Of a stretch of DNA of 64,000 nt, positions 24,499 through 33,623 are shown in pieces. Where the stretch lies: NCBI GenBank assembly GCA_965199285.1, contig OZ240687.1:1860001-1924000 (forward strand), in the 5' to 3' direction. Below the pieces are notes generated by a model, which saw nothing but the letters and a program-made list of their open reading frames with translations, was not told where the DNA came from and did no database searches. The first letter of the stretch is position 1, and each line of letters opens with the position of its first letter. The translations under genes were made by a program, and so were the position numbers. The stretch comes from CBDDGJ01 sp965199285. Lineage in GTDB: Bacteria > Pseudomonadota > Alphaproteobacteria > RS24.

Positions 24499-27448
24499 GC
24501 TGCTCGTCTCCTTCCCATTCCTGCACGCGGGCGAGATGGTCATAATCGCTGGCAAAAGAGATTAGCTTGGGGCGCAAGCGCGATATATAAGCCTGTTCCG
24601 GATTTTGATATTGGGTTATTAGTTTTTCAAGAAACGCCACTGCATTATCGGCAAGCGATTGGATATTTTCCTCTTTTATCCGCAATAATTCGCCCGCCGG
24701 CGTACCGCCATTGAGCCTTATATAAATCAGATCACGCACCCGTTTGGCGGGCATATTTTCAAAGCCGCCTTGTTCTAAAATTGCTGCTTCTAAGGGAAGT
24801 TGCGGCGCGGTAAATTCTCTGACGGCTTTTTGGGTGGGCAGCCCCCCTGTCTTGTAGTCAATGATTGCATAAGTGCCATCTTTCTTCTGATCAATCCGAT
24901 CCGCCACCGCGCTAAGCGTGAAGCCGTTTATTGTCAATGTGCCTTTCATTTCAGAAAAAACATGTTGGGTATCTTGCCTCTGTTCGGTTTCAAATTGTGC
25001 CAGCCATTTTGTAATCTCGGGAAAGCGCGCCCGCCAATACGCCATGCTTTCGGTTCCACCGCGCATATCATTGCGCAACTGCTCAGCTAGATGCGTGAGT
25101 TCAGCGATGCTATCAGCTGGTAAATCTTTCGGCCAGTTTTTGTTAAAATGTTCAAGGATTTTATGAATCACTGTGCCGCGCTGGGCTGCTGATATTGGCA
25201 TGTCCAACGGGTCAAGCGGCTTTAATTTCAAAACATGCCGCGCATAAATCGCATAAGGGTCTTTAATCAAAGTTTCGATTTGCGTCACTGAAAGACGATT
25301 GGGGCGCAATGATATTGGCGACACGGGCGCGGGGCGCGGCGCGGGGGTAGGAACCCCATCAATACGATGCAGATTTGCCGCCAGCGCCAGCATGTCATCA
25401 TCTTTTGGCAAATCATCACAAAGCGCTTGCAAGCGTTTGAGCCAGCGACTGGCAACCATTGGCGCGCCATCATGTTTTTGGGCGCGGGTGAAAATAACCT
25501 CAGCGGCATTGGCGGTTTGGACAAAATCATGTGCCGATAAACCAATTCGTTGTTCTGGCAATGCCATCCCCAAAGCGGCGCGCATTTGCCGCGACAGCCA
25601 AGGGTCAGTATCGTTTTGCAACGGCCATATGGTTTCGTTTAAGCCCCCCATAATCATCAAATCAACCGACATAAGCCGCGCCTCCAAAGGCCCCCAAATA
25701 AACAAGCGCTGGCCTGCTTTAAGCGTGTTGCGAAAGGTCAGGCGCGACCACCAGCTTTCAAAAAAGCTTATCCAATCGGCTAAAGACAAAGATAATTTAT
25801 AAGTATCACTTTCAACCAGCTGGTCGAAGAAATCTATAATTTGCTGTCCGGCGGGGTCATTAAAAAAATCTTCCGCCGCGATATTTTCAAGACTTTCCTG
25901 CAGCGCCGTGACCATATCCAGCAAATAAATAGGCTTATCTTTAAGCGCGCTTAAGGGGGCGAGCGCTTGCTCTAAACCCTTAATCATAGCAAGATAATGC
26001 GTGCGTTTTTTTTCATCCGCATGGGTTTGGATGAGCTTTTGCAGTCCAGATATATGAGGGGCGGGACGAAATCCCCGCAAAATATTTTTTTCAAAATCAG
26101 CCACTTCATCCGGCAGCCATAAATTGCATGAGGGGTGTTTTAGCAATCCAAGTAGCGCGACGGGCGCGAGCTTTTCCTCCACCGCCCGCAATAAGAGACG
26201 GATAAAAATCGCCGCTTGGGTGTGCGCCAAAGGCTGACCTGCGGAATCATCGATATGAATATTCCACCGCGCGAGCAGAGCGGTAACCCGCCGTGCCAAT
26301 TTGCGGTCAGGGGTCACAAGTGCGGCGGTTTTGCCTTCATCTTGATAAATTTGCCGCATATAAAGGGCAATGAGATTGGCTTCAATCTGTGCTTCAGATG
26401 CCTCGACATAACGCATATGCGTTAGGGCAGATTTTACCTGTTTTTGATGATCAGGGGCGGTGCGCACCTCAATCCAGTGATCGGTTTTTTGTGCCGGCCA
26501 GAGCGCCTGATGAATAATTTTTGTCCGGTCAGATGGCGGTTGGCAACCCGGCCATAATGTCACTTGCTTACGGTTAATCTCACAAGATTTCAAAAACTGC
26601 GCGAGGTGATATTGCGGGTGACTATAATCGGTTTCAATCGCTGTCCAGACATGATCGGGGCTGGATTGATCCAAGCCCGGCAAGACCACCGCCCCATTCG
26701 GTAGCGCGGCGATGGCGTGCAATAATTTTGCTGTGTGGCGTTGCGAACCGGTTGAACCGGCGGCAATAATCGGGCCTTTGGGCGGCGCTTTCTGCCAAAG
26801 CTCAATCTGTTTATCAAGTAAATATTGGCGGCGCTCCACCACATCCATGCGGCCTTCATCGCGCAAATAATCTGGCCAGATACGGGTCACGATTTCGAGA
26901 AAATCAGTGATTTTTTGCCAATTATCAGCAAGCTCTTTTTCTTTCACCAAATCGGGGAGTTTGCGCCAATCAACATTTTGATTGCGCGATTGATCGAGGA
27001 AGCCCTCCAAATCTGCAGTCAATTCCGATAATTGCCGTTGCGTAAAAGGGCGCTTAATGGCCTGCATCCATTGTTTGACAAAACTCATTAACACCAAATG
27101 GCGGCGAAATGGTGAGAGCGCGGGCGGCAGAGACAGCTCGGCCTGCGCCGCCATATTCTCATCAGCGATGAAGCGCCAGAAAAAATCTTGCTCTTCCACA
27201 TCTGTAAGAGCCTGAATGGTAGGGAGTAAAATCGCCTGCCCGCCAGCATACGTATCGGTCATCTCTAAAAGGACAGTCTGCAATTGTCGGCGCGCCCGCT
27301 TTGTCGGCAATAATATGGTCGCATCTTCTAGTTTTTGCGCGCCAAATAGCGCTTGCCGTGCCGTTGCATCACAAAGCTGTGCCGCCAGTGCATGCAGAAA
27401 GCTTTGATCTGGTGGAATTGTATATAAATGGGGTGGCTTACGACTCAT
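24485..27448 (-). CDS. addB: Double-strand break repair protein AddB
   Basis: The alphaproteobacterial AddB partner of AddA. The inactivated helicase-like N-terminal half begins DATILLPTKRARRQLQTVL. MIMGGLNETIWPLQNDTDPW follows, and the C-terminal PD-(D/E)xK nuclease has ADRIDQKKDGTYAIIDYKTG. It has 987 aa. It sits directly before addA with a 14-nt overlap. Confidence 0.93.
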   Translation of the reverse strand: MSRKPPHLYTIPPDQSFLHALAAQLCDATARQALFGAQKLEDATILLPTKRARRQLQTVLLEMTDTYAGGQAILLPTIQALTDVEEQDFFWRFIADENMAAQAELSLPPALSPFRRHLVLMSFVKQWMQAIKRPFTQRQLSELTADLEGFLDQSRNQNVDWRKLPDLVKEKELADNWQKITDFLEIVTRIWPDYLRDEGRMDVVERRQYLLDKQIELWQKAPPKGPIIAAGSTGSQRHTAKLLHAIAALPNGAVVLPGLDQSSPDHVWTAIETDYSHPQYHLAQFLKSCEINRKQVTLWPGCQPPSDRTKIIHQALWPAQKTDHWIEVRTAPDHQKQVKSALTHMRYVEASEAQIEANLIALYMRQIYQDEGKTAALVTPDRKLARRVTALLARWNIHIDDSAGQPLAHTQAAIFIRLLLRAVEEKLAPVALLGLLKHPSCNLWLPDEVADFEKNILRGFRPAPHISGLQKLIQTHADEKKRTHYLAMIKGLEQALAPLSALKDKPIYLLDMVTALQESLENIAAEDFFNDPAGQQIIDFFDQLVESDTYKLSLSLADWISFFESWWSRLTFRNTLKAGQRLFIWGPLEARLMSVDLMIMGGLNETIWPLQNDTDPWLSRQMRAALGMALPEQRIGLSAHDFVQTANAAEVIFTRAQKHDGAPMVASRWLKRLQALCDDLPKDDDMLALAANLHRIDGVPTPAPRPAPVSPISLRPNRLSVTQIETLIKDPYAIYARHVLKLKPLDPLDMPISAAQRGTVIHKILEHFNKNWPKDLPADSIAELTHLAEQLRNDMRGGTESMAYWRARFPEITKWLAQFETEQRQDTQHVFSEMKGTLTINGFTLSAVADRIDQKKDGTYAIIDYKTGGLPTQKAVREFTAPQLPLEAAILEQGGFENMPAKRVRDLIYIRLNGGTPAGELLRIKEENIQSLADNAVAFLEKLITQYQNPEQAYISRLRPKLISFASDYDHLARVQEWEGDEQHGEN

Positions 27449-27490
27449 GAGAGGTGCAGTATATCACAAAATATATATCTGCTTATCGTT

Positions 27491-28210
27491 TTACCTATTC
27501 TTTACATTCATTATTATCGCTTCGGCGCGCTCCAGCCCTTCTGGCGTGCCGACATGTAACCATTGACCTTGCATGACATGCCCATAAAGAGTGCCGGCTT
27601 TTGCGGCTGTTTGGAAGCAATCGCGAAGGGAAAAAACAGGCGCTGGATGTGCAGCAAGCAGCTGCGGCTGCATAATCTGCACACCCGCATAGGCATAATC
27701 CCCGCCCTTATGAAAGCTGAGTTGCCCGTCTTCCGTGCAATCAAAATCACCATTCTCATCATAGCCAACTGCTTTTGCTTTAGGTGAGAGCAACAGGCAG
27801 GCATCCATAAGTGTCGGGTCAAATCGCGCTGCCAGATTATGTAAATCCATATCCCCGCCCCCATCCCCAGAGCGCCATAAAATATCCGCATTGCAAACAA
27901 AAAAAGGCATGTCTCCCAATAGCGGCAGTGCCTTTCGCACCCCGCCGCCCGTTTCCAGCAATTTATCGGTTTCATCAGAAATAATAATCTCTGCGCCTTG
28001 CCATTGCGCCAAGCAATTAATCACTTGGTCTGCTTTATGATGGACATTGACAATTATTTTTTGCACCCCCACCGCCGCCAGCCGGTCTGCCATATGCAGC
28101 ACTAAGGGCTTGCCCGCAATCTCGCGTAAGGGTTTGGGGGGCGCATGCGGGTCGGTGGACATGCGTTTGCCAAGCCCTGCGGCCAAAATCATCGCATGTG
28201 ATGGGATCAT
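27491..28210 (-). CDS. murU: Nucleotidyltransferase, MurNAc-1-phosphate uridylyltransferase (MurU) type
   Basis: A 239-aa sugar-1-phosphate nucleotidyltransferase. AMILAAGLGKRMSTDPH is the nucleotide-binding signature, LLETGGGVRKALPLL and FFVCNADILW the metal and sugar site, and WLHVGTPEGLERAE the end. Next to an AmgK-type kinase it most likely makes UDP-MurNAc from MurNAc-1-P in cell-wall recycling, as the Pseudomonas/Caulobacter pair does. A mannose-1-phosphate guanylyltransferase activity cannot be excluded. It overlaps the kinase gene by 4 nt. Confidence 0.85.
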   Translation of the reverse strand: MIPSHAMILAAGLGKRMSTDPHAPPKPLREIAGKPLVLHMADRLAAVGVQKIIVNVHHKADQVINCLAQWQGAEIIISDETDKLLETGGGVRKALPLLGDMPFFVCNADILWRSGDGGGDMDLHNLAARFDPTLMDACLLLSPKAKAVGYDENGDFDCTEDGQLSFHKGGDYAYAGVQIMQPQLLAAHPAPVFSLRDCFQTAAKAGTLYGHVMQGQWLHVGTPEGLERAEAIIMNVKNR

Positions 28211-29667
28211 GTCTTACCCTCCAGCTCGGCAAGAAATTGCCGTAAATCAGATAATAGGGGATGCGCCAGATTTTCCTCAATATAAGAGTGAATGCGCGGT
28301 AAATGCTGCATATATTCTGGCTTACCATCCCGCTTGCTAAGGCGGATAAAAATACCGGCAATTTTCAGATTTCTCTGCGCCCCCAAAATGGCGTAAGCAT
28401 TGCGAAACGCCTCTTGCTCTTCAGATGAAAGATAAGAGAGATAATGCGTCAGCAAAAAATCTTGTCGGTCTGGCGGCACATCCAGCCGCGCATCTTGCAA
28501 AAGCGATACCACATCATAGGCGGGTGAACCGATAAGCGCATCTTGCACATCGATAAGTCCGATTCGCCTTGCGGCTTGTCGTCTGTCACACCACAGCAGA
28601 TTGGGGGAATGATAGTCACGCAATATAAGAACCGGTTTTAGGGCTTGTAGTTGCCGGAAAAGCGGCTGCCAGAGAGAAAACCAGTCATCGCGCATCGCGT
28701 CTGTGACTGTAATATTTTTGGTTGGTAAATACCAATCCAGATACAGCATTGACTCATAAGCCAGCACGTCCGCATCCATCAATGGCAGCGCTGGTATATC
28801 GGAGGTGCGATGTAGCTGCACCAATGTTTCAATCGCTTCAAAATAAGCACTATCCACCATTGCATGATTTTGGTGGACAAGCCGTTCTAGGCTCATATCC
28901 CCTAAATCTTCCAGCAGCAATAATCCTTCCTCATATTGGGCGGCATATATTGCGGGGGCGGATAGGCCTTGTGCACGGAGATAATCGCTTGTCTGGGAAA
29001 AGCGGTCGGCGCGTTCCGCCAAATGCACCAGCGCCGAATAGGATTTGCCTTCATAGACAGGGGGGCCATCTGCCCCTTGCGGCCAATCCATTAAAATATG
29101 GTTTGTCGTTTCACCATGTAAGCGTTCATAGCGCCGCACCGAGGCATCGCCGGCAATGAGCTGGCGCTGGCTGGTTTTATGCGCGGTGGTATTGATAAAT
29201 TCGGAAATTGTGGTTTCGCGCGCAAGGGCGGCTTGTAGGGCGCTTATATCCGGCATGGTGACAGAGATATTGCGGGTCTCGCCGCTCTCACCAATGGTTT
29301 CAATATGGATGGCAATATCTGCTGGCGGTAAAACCCCCGCCCCATATTCCGGCCATTCGATAAGGCTAATATTTTGTGGCAAATCATCTAATAGACCAAG
29401 CTCGTAAATTTCTTCCGCATGGCTGAGGCGATAAAAATCAGCATGTAAAATGCCGTCATAATGTTGGATGAGCGAAAAGCTAGGGCTTGGCACGGTGATC
29501 GCGCCGCGCTGATAGTGAATAAGGGCGCGGATGAGAAAACTCTTGCCCGCTCCGAGCGCGCCCGAAAACGTCACCATATGACCAGCCTGTAAAATGCGCG
29601 ATAGGCCGCGTGCAAATGCGCGACTTGCCGCTTCATCAGATGCCGTAAAAAGCAGATTTTGCCCCAT
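28207..29667 (-). CDS. TsaE / AmgK-type phosphotransferase fusion
   Basis: Two domains are seen in 486 aa. Residues 1 to about 150 are TsaE, the ATPase of the t6A tRNA modification machinery, with P-loop FSGALGAGKSFLIRALI, PSPSFSLIQHY and HADFYRLSHAEEI. Residues about 160-486 are an aminoglycoside-phosphotransferase-fold kinase of the AmgK (MurNAc/GlcNAc anomeric kinase) type, with GLLLLEDLGDMSLERLV, LRDYHSPNLLWCD (catalytic Asp) and IGLIDVQDALIGSPAYDVV. The fusion is known in alphaproteobacteria. It overlaps murU by 4 nt and heads the string ending at trxA. A structured element lies upstream of it. Confidence 0.9.
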   Translation of the reverse strand: MGQNLLFTASDEAASRAFARGLSRILQAGHMVTFSGALGAGKSFLIRALIHYQRGAITVPSPSFSLIQHYDGILHADFYRLSHAEEIYELGLLDDLPQNISLIEWPEYGAGVLPPADIAIHIETIGESGETRNISVTMPDISALQAALARETTISEFINTTAHKTSQRQLIAGDASVRRYERLHGETTNHILMDWPQGADGPPVYEGKSYSALVHLAERADRFSQTSDYLRAQGLSAPAIYAAQYEEGLLLLEDLGDMSLERLVHQNHAMVDSAYFEAIETLVQLHRTSDIPALPLMDADVLAYESMLYLDWYLPTKNITVTDAMRDDWFSLWQPLFRQLQALKPVLILRDYHSPNLLWCDRRQAARRIGLIDVQDALIGSPAYDVVSLLQDARLDVPPDRQDFLLTHYLSYLSSEEQEAFRNAYAILGAQRNLKIAGIFIRLSKRDGKPEYMQHLPRIHSYIEENLAHPLLSDLRQFLAELEGKT

Positions 29668-29715
29668 AGCTGCTTTTAGCCTGCCCCTTAAAATAGCGCA
29701 AGTGAGTTAAAGGGT

Positions 29716-30015
29716 GTCGGGGTGAGATTGACTTATTTTCTACGTTCTTAGAGTCCTTTTAGCTTGCGCCTATTATATGAGACTCCCACCCCGACTTATA
29801 TAGTGGGATGGCAACCAACGTTTCTGTTTCAAAATCGTTGGTGCCGGGGTGTTAAGAAATCACTCTAGAATGACCGCGACGTTTTTACCGCGAACGGCTA
29901 TTTTATAGCGCCGCCACCCCGACTTAAGTCGAGATAGCAGCAATTAAATAACGACAACTGCTTACTGCCGTCTAGAGTGGGTTTCTTACGCCCCCGTGCC
30001 AGAATTTGCTAGCAC
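29716..30015 (-). ncRNA. Candidate structured RNA / leader, copy 3 (diverged, no small gene)
   Basis: A diverged relative of the elements at 10.4 and 60.7 kb, read on the minus strand. Conserved: P1 GCCGGGGTG (29843-29851) / CACCCCGAC (29915-29923); P2 GCGACG (29876-29881) / GCGCCGC (29908-29914) around the CCGCGAACGG hairpin; P4 CACTCTAGA (29861-29869) / TCTAGAGTG (29971-29979); H1 GTGCCAG (29996-30002) / CTAGCAC (30009-30015). P4 differs from copy 1 at four base pairs, all compensated. A strong hairpin GGCAACCAACG/CGTTGGTGCC (29810-29845) and a second GTCGGGGTG/CACCCCGAC module (29716-29795) lie nearer the gene. The element ends about 48 nt before the tsaE/amgK start; the 81-aa gene is absent. 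Confidence 0.5.
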
Positions 30016-30110
30016 TGCCCGCAAACTATCATAAAAGAGTGAGATGTCAAAGAAGAAACAAAACTGGATATTGCGAGGAAAAACAATAAGGGCGCGGTTC
30101 TCTTTGTCGG

Positions 30111-30314
30111 CGCATCAACTTATCTTACTTCACTTCGCTCTTCTTCTCTCCCCGCAATGTTGCATAGCTGCTTGCAGCAAAAGAAGGGCAACATGCTTCC
30201 GGATGGGGGTGCTCGGTTGATGCGGTTCTTTGTCGGCGCATCAATTTATCTCGCATATGCTCGGTTGATGCGACAGCCCCGGCGAATAGTTTCGCCGCCC
30301 CCTCTTTTTTAAGA
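30111..30314. repeat. Palindromic repeat cluster, GCATCAAC/GTTGATGC family (copy B)
   Basis: GCATCAAC (30112-30119) and GTTGATGC (30216-30223) face each other across about 100 bp. A second tighter pair, CGCATCAA (30237-30244) / TTGATGCG (30265-30272), follows. TTATCTTACTTCACTTCG in the first loop matches the loop of the copy at 40.03 kb. CCCTCTTTTTTAAGA (30300-30314) and CGTGAGCGAAGAAAACT (30344-30360, ending at the thrS stop) reappear inverted at 39922-39936 and 39885-39901. No gene is seen in 29668-30360. Confidence 0.65.
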
Positions 30315-30360
30315 TAATGCGGAGATGCGGCGCAAGCCGCTATCGTGAGCGAAGAAAACT

Positions 30361-32277
30361 CTAACGTAAATCGGGCGGGGTGGCTTCTGCCGTGAGCGAT
30401 GCAATCGCTTCATCCAAACCGATAACGCTTTGTTGTTTAGAGCCGAGTCGGCGGATGGATACATTTTGCGCTTCCTCTTCACGCCCACCAAGCGCGAAAA
30501 TAACCGGAATTTTATCGACCGAATGCTCGCGCACTTTATAATTGATTTTTTCATTTCGCAAATCAATATCCGCCCGCAAGCCTGCTTTTTTAAGCGCCGC
30601 CAAAACATGTTCAGCATAATCATTTGCCGCGCTGGTAATGGGACAAACCATAATTTGCAACGGCGCAAGCCAAAGTGGAAACTTGCCTTCATGCTGTTCA
30701 ATCAGAATGCCTAAAAACCGTTCCATACTGCCCAAAATGGCGCGGTGCAGAATAACCGGCACATGTTTTTGCCCATCCTCACCTATATAGCTGGCGTTTA
30801 AGCGGCCGGGTAAATTAAAGTCGACCTGCAATGTGCCGCATTGCCAAGAGCGCCCAATCGCATCGCGTAAATTATATTCAATTTTGGGACCATAAAAGGC
30901 GCCATCGCCATGGTTCATGTCATATGGCAAATCCGCCGCTTCTGCCGCCGCAATCAGCGCCGCTTCCGCCTTATCCCAAATCTCATCACTACCGACCCGT
31001 TCTTGCGGGCGGTCAGCAATGGTGATGGAAATATCCTCAAACCCCAAATCGCGATAAACAGGGATGAGCATATTATTAAAAGCGATGGTCTCGCTGGTGA
31101 TTTGATCTTCGGTACAAAAAATATGCGCATCATCTTGGACAAAATTACGCACCCGCATTAACCCATGCAGCGCGCCGGAGGGTTCATAGCGATGGCACGA
31201 GCCAAATTCCCCCATCCGCAAAGGCAAATCGCGATAGCTTTTAATGCCTTGTTTGAAAATTTCAATATGACCCGGACAATTCATCGGCTTTAACGCCAGC
31301 ACCCGCTCATCGGCCATAGAGGTAAACATATTATCCTGATATTTATCCCAATGGCCGGATTTTTCCCATAAATGGCGGTCAACCAGTTGCGGGGTTTTAA
31401 CTTCCTGATAATCATGTGCTTGCATTTGTCGGCGGATATAATTTTCAAGCGCGCGATAAAGCGTCCAGCCCTTATCATGCCAAAAGGCAATGCCTTGCGC
31501 TTCTTCTTGAAAATGGAACAAATCCATCGCCCGACCAAGTTTGCGATGGTCACGCTTTTCAGCTTCTTCGAGCATGGTGAGATGAGCTTTAAGGTCTGTC
31601 TCACTGCCCCAGCATGTGCCATAAATCCGTTGCAGCATTTCATTATTGCTGTCGCCGCGCCAATAGGCGCCTGCCAAACGAGTAAGTTTGAAGGCTTTAC
31701 CGAGCTTGCCGGTCGAAGGCAGATGCGGACCGCGACATAAATCCAGCCACGCGCCTTGCCGATAAATGCTCACCGGCTCATCGGCGGGAATGGCCGCAAT
31801 AATATCTGCCTTATAGATTTCCCCGATTGATTTGAAATGCGCAATCGCCTCATCACGTGGCCATTCTTCGCGGATAATCTCTTCATTGCGGTCAACAATG
31901 TCGCGCATCCGCGCTTCAATGGTCTCAAGGTCGCTGCTCGAAAAGGGTTCCGCGCGGGCAAAATCATAATAAAACCCATGCTCGATGACGGGACCAATCG
32001 TCACTTGCGTGTTGGGAAATAATTCCTGCACCGCTTCGGCCATCACATGCGCGCAATCATGCCGCATAAGCTCAACCCCTTCCGCATCAGCAGAAGTGAT
32101 AATCTGCACATGCGCATCATGGTTAAGCAGGTGGGATAAATCCCTTAGCTCATCATTAATTTTCCACGCCAATGCTTTTTTCGCCAAAGATTTGGCAATC
32201 ATTTCAGCAAAAGCAAAGCCATTTATCGGCGCTTCGGCTTCACGAAGGGAACCATCAGGCAGGGTGAGTTTAATCAT
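30361..32277 (-). CDS. thrS: Threonyl-tRNA synthetase
   Basis: It charges tRNA-Thr. Domains in order: TGS (MIKLTLPDGSLREAEAP), editing domain with HDCAHVMAEAVQELFP, class II core with LKPMNCPGHIEIFKQ and GSCHRYEPSGALHGLMRVR, and anticodon-binding domain. It has 638 aa from ATG 32277, the family's usual start. Upstream in-frame codons lie in yidD and are not used. It overlaps yidD by 8 nt. Confidence 0.97.
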   Translation of the reverse strand: MIKLTLPDGSLREAEAPINGFAFAEMIAKSLAKKALAWKINDELRDLSHLLNHDAHVQIITSADAEGVELMRHDCAHVMAEAVQELFPNTQVTIGPVIEHGFYYDFARAEPFSSSDLETIEARMRDIVDRNEEIIREEWPRDEAIAHFKSIGEIYKADIIAAIPADEPVSIYRQGAWLDLCRGPHLPSTGKLGKAFKLTRLAGAYWRGDSNNEMLQRIYGTCWGSETDLKAHLTMLEEAEKRDHRKLGRAMDLFHFQEEAQGIAFWHDKGWTLYRALENYIRRQMQAHDYQEVKTPQLVDRHLWEKSGHWDKYQDNMFTSMADERVLALKPMNCPGHIEIFKQGIKSYRDLPLRMGEFGSCHRYEPSGALHGLMRVRNFVQDDAHIFCTEDQITSETIAFNNMLIPVYRDLGFEDISITIADRPQERVGSDEIWDKAEAALIAAAEAADLPYDMNHGDGAFYGPKIEYNLRDAIGRSWQCGTLQVDFNLPGRLNASYIGEDGQKHVPVILHRAILGSMERFLGILIEQHEGKFPLWLAPLQIMVCPITSAANDYAEHVLAALKKAGLRADIDLRNEKINYKVREHSVDKIPVIFALGGREEEAQNVSIRRLGSKQQSVIGLDEAIASLTAEATPPDLR

Positions 32278-32560
32278 TTTCGTCACTATATTTATCGCTA
32301 TCTTTATGGGGGGCATAGCAATTTTTTTTTGAAATCTCAAGGGGGACGGGGTCATAACCCTCACCGCCCCCTAACCATTTTATCGGGTGGCAAGATAAGA
32401 GGCGGCGAAGGCTCAACCAGCCGCCAAACCAAATGCCATGTTTTTGAATGGCGGTTTGTGCATATTCCGAACAGCTTGGCACATAGCGACAGCTTGGCCC
32501 CAAAAGCGGTGAAAGCGTATAACGATAGATTATGATGGGGATAAGAAAAATATAGCGCAT
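32270..32560 (-). CDS. yidD: Membrane protein insertion efficiency factor YidD
   Basis: A 96-aa protein. An N-terminal hydrophobic helix (MRYIFLIPIIIYRYTLSPL) is followed by the family core GPSCRYVPSCSEYAQTAI, GGWLSLRRLLSCHP and GYDPVPLE. YidD assists YidC in membrane insertion. Here it is coupled to thrS instead of sitting in the more familiar rnpA-yidD-yidC context. Confidence 0.95.
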   Translation of the reverse strand: MRYIFLIPIIIYRYTLSPLLGPSCRYVPSCSEYAQTAIQKHGIWFGGWLSLRRLLSCHPIKWLGGGEGYDPVPLEISKKNCYAPHKDSDKYSDEND

Positions 32561-32635
32561 GGCTTATCATTACTGATTTTGCATAAAAATCAATCAAATT
32601 ATCCCCGCTTCATGGGCGGATATTATAATCCGTAT

Positions 32636-33052
32636 ATGGATGAACAACTTATCGAGCTTATAAAACAGCATGAAGGCTTTCGCCGCCATGCTTATCAGGA
32701 TAGTGAAGGGTTTTGGACAATCGGCTTTGGCAGGCTTATCGATAAACGCCGCGGCGGGGGGGTAAGCGTTTCTGAAGCAGAGCTTTTATGCCGCAATGAT
32801 ATTCGCCGCGCCGAAAAAACGGTTCAGAAAATCTTTCCGCAATGGCAATATTTTTCCGATAATCGCTATCATGGGCTGGTCAGCATGGCTTTTAATTTAG
32901 GCGAAAGCGGCTTTGCAAAATTTGTCAAAATGCGCGCCGCGATTGATGCCCGCAACTGGCGCGATGCTGCCGATGAAGCGCTTGACTCTTTATGGGCAAA
33001 ACAAGTGCCGGTGCGCGCGGGTGAGATTGCGCATTTATTGCGTGCCGGATAA
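32636..33052 (+). CDS. T4-type lysozyme (glycoside hydrolase family 24-like)
   Basis: A muramidase-like protein of 138 aa. The catalytic triad of T4 lysozyme is visible in IKQHEGFRRHAYQDSEGFW and TIGFGRLID (Glu, Asp, Thr at proper spacing). AFNLGESGFAKF and a C-terminal RAGEIAHLL follow. No signal peptide is seen. ATG 32636 gives a typical phage-lysozyme terminus (MDEQLIELIKQHEG). An in-frame ATG at 32579 would add 19 residues of no clear use. There is no holin, spanin or structural phage gene nearby, so it is a stand-alone cargo gene. It converges on and overlaps the next gene by 18 nt. Confidence 0.85.
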   Translation: MDEQLIELIKQHEGFRRHAYQDSEGFWTIGFGRLIDKRRGGGVSVSEAELLCRNDIRRAEKTVQKIFPQWQYFSDNRYHGLVSMAFNLGESGFAKFVKMRAAIDARNWRDAADEALDSLWAKQVPVRAGEIAHLLRAG

Positions 33053-33610
33053 AAGTTCCGCTACCCACGGCAAATGCTCGCGCCCCAAAAATAAATGCTC
33101 ACCAATAAGATAGCTAGGGGTTTCAAAAATACCGTCTTCAATGCTCTGGCTCATACACTCATCGAGCTTTGCCCGCCACAGCGCGGCATCAAAACCAGCA
33201 GCGTTATAATGATGCTGGGAAAGCAGCTGGCGGATGATTACCTCATCATTCAAATCATCCGCGCTTTGCCAATAGGTTTGAAACGCCGCTTCAATATAGG
33301 CTTCGGGATGATCATCTTTAATATATAAAAGCGCGGCAAGGGCAAGATCCGTATCCGTATCCGTGTCACGAAACTGCATGATGCGCCCTTGAATATTGGC
33401 ATATTTTAGCTGTAAGCGCCGCCGCGATAGCGCTCGCACATGCCGATGCGTTTCGCCCTTATTCGGCGCATCCGGCAAGGGAGGAACCGCCTGATGCGCG
33501 CTCCGAAACGGTAAATAGTCAATCTCTACCGCATAATGGCTGGCGCATTTTTGGGTCGGCAGCAGCGCGAGATAAGATTCGGCGGATTTGAAGTCAATAT
33601 AAAATTTCAT
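33035..33610 (-). CDS. DsbA-fold oxidoreductase / 2-hydroxychromene-2-carboxylate isomerase-like, second copy
   Basis: A 191-aa thioredoxin-fold protein of the HCCA isomerase/kappa-GST group. MKFYIDFKSAESYLALLPT replaces the DsbA CxxC by a serine-type site, and GIFETPSYLIGEHLFLGREH is the conserved C-terminal glutathione-site end. It starts 13 nt after the neighbouring paralogue and shares its GREHLPW/F ending. Substrate unknown. Some longer starts are open but lie in the upstream gene. Confidence 0.78.
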   Translation of the reverse strand: MKFYIDFKSAESYLALLPTQKCASHYAVEIDYLPFRSAHQAVPPLPDAPNKGETHRHVRALSRRRLQLKYANIQGRIMQFRDTDTDTDLALAALLYIKDDHPEAYIEAAFQTYWQSADDLNDEVIIRQLLSQHHYNAAGFDAALWRAKLDECMSQSIEDGIFETPSYLIGEHLFLGREHLPWVAELLSGTQ

Positions 33611-33623
33611 CGCATAATTCACT

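Noticed and set aside
29668..30360. Broken copy of the 81-aa membrane protein gene in the third element
   Set aside because: Translating both strands between the element and tsaE shows no remnant of the DLVQAIWIISF span or the DPPKPKL tail.
32579..33052. Prophage remnant around the lysozyme gene
   Set aside because: Flanking genes (thrS, yidD, DsbA-fold pair, Sel1) are ordinary chromosomal genes and no other phage gene is present.
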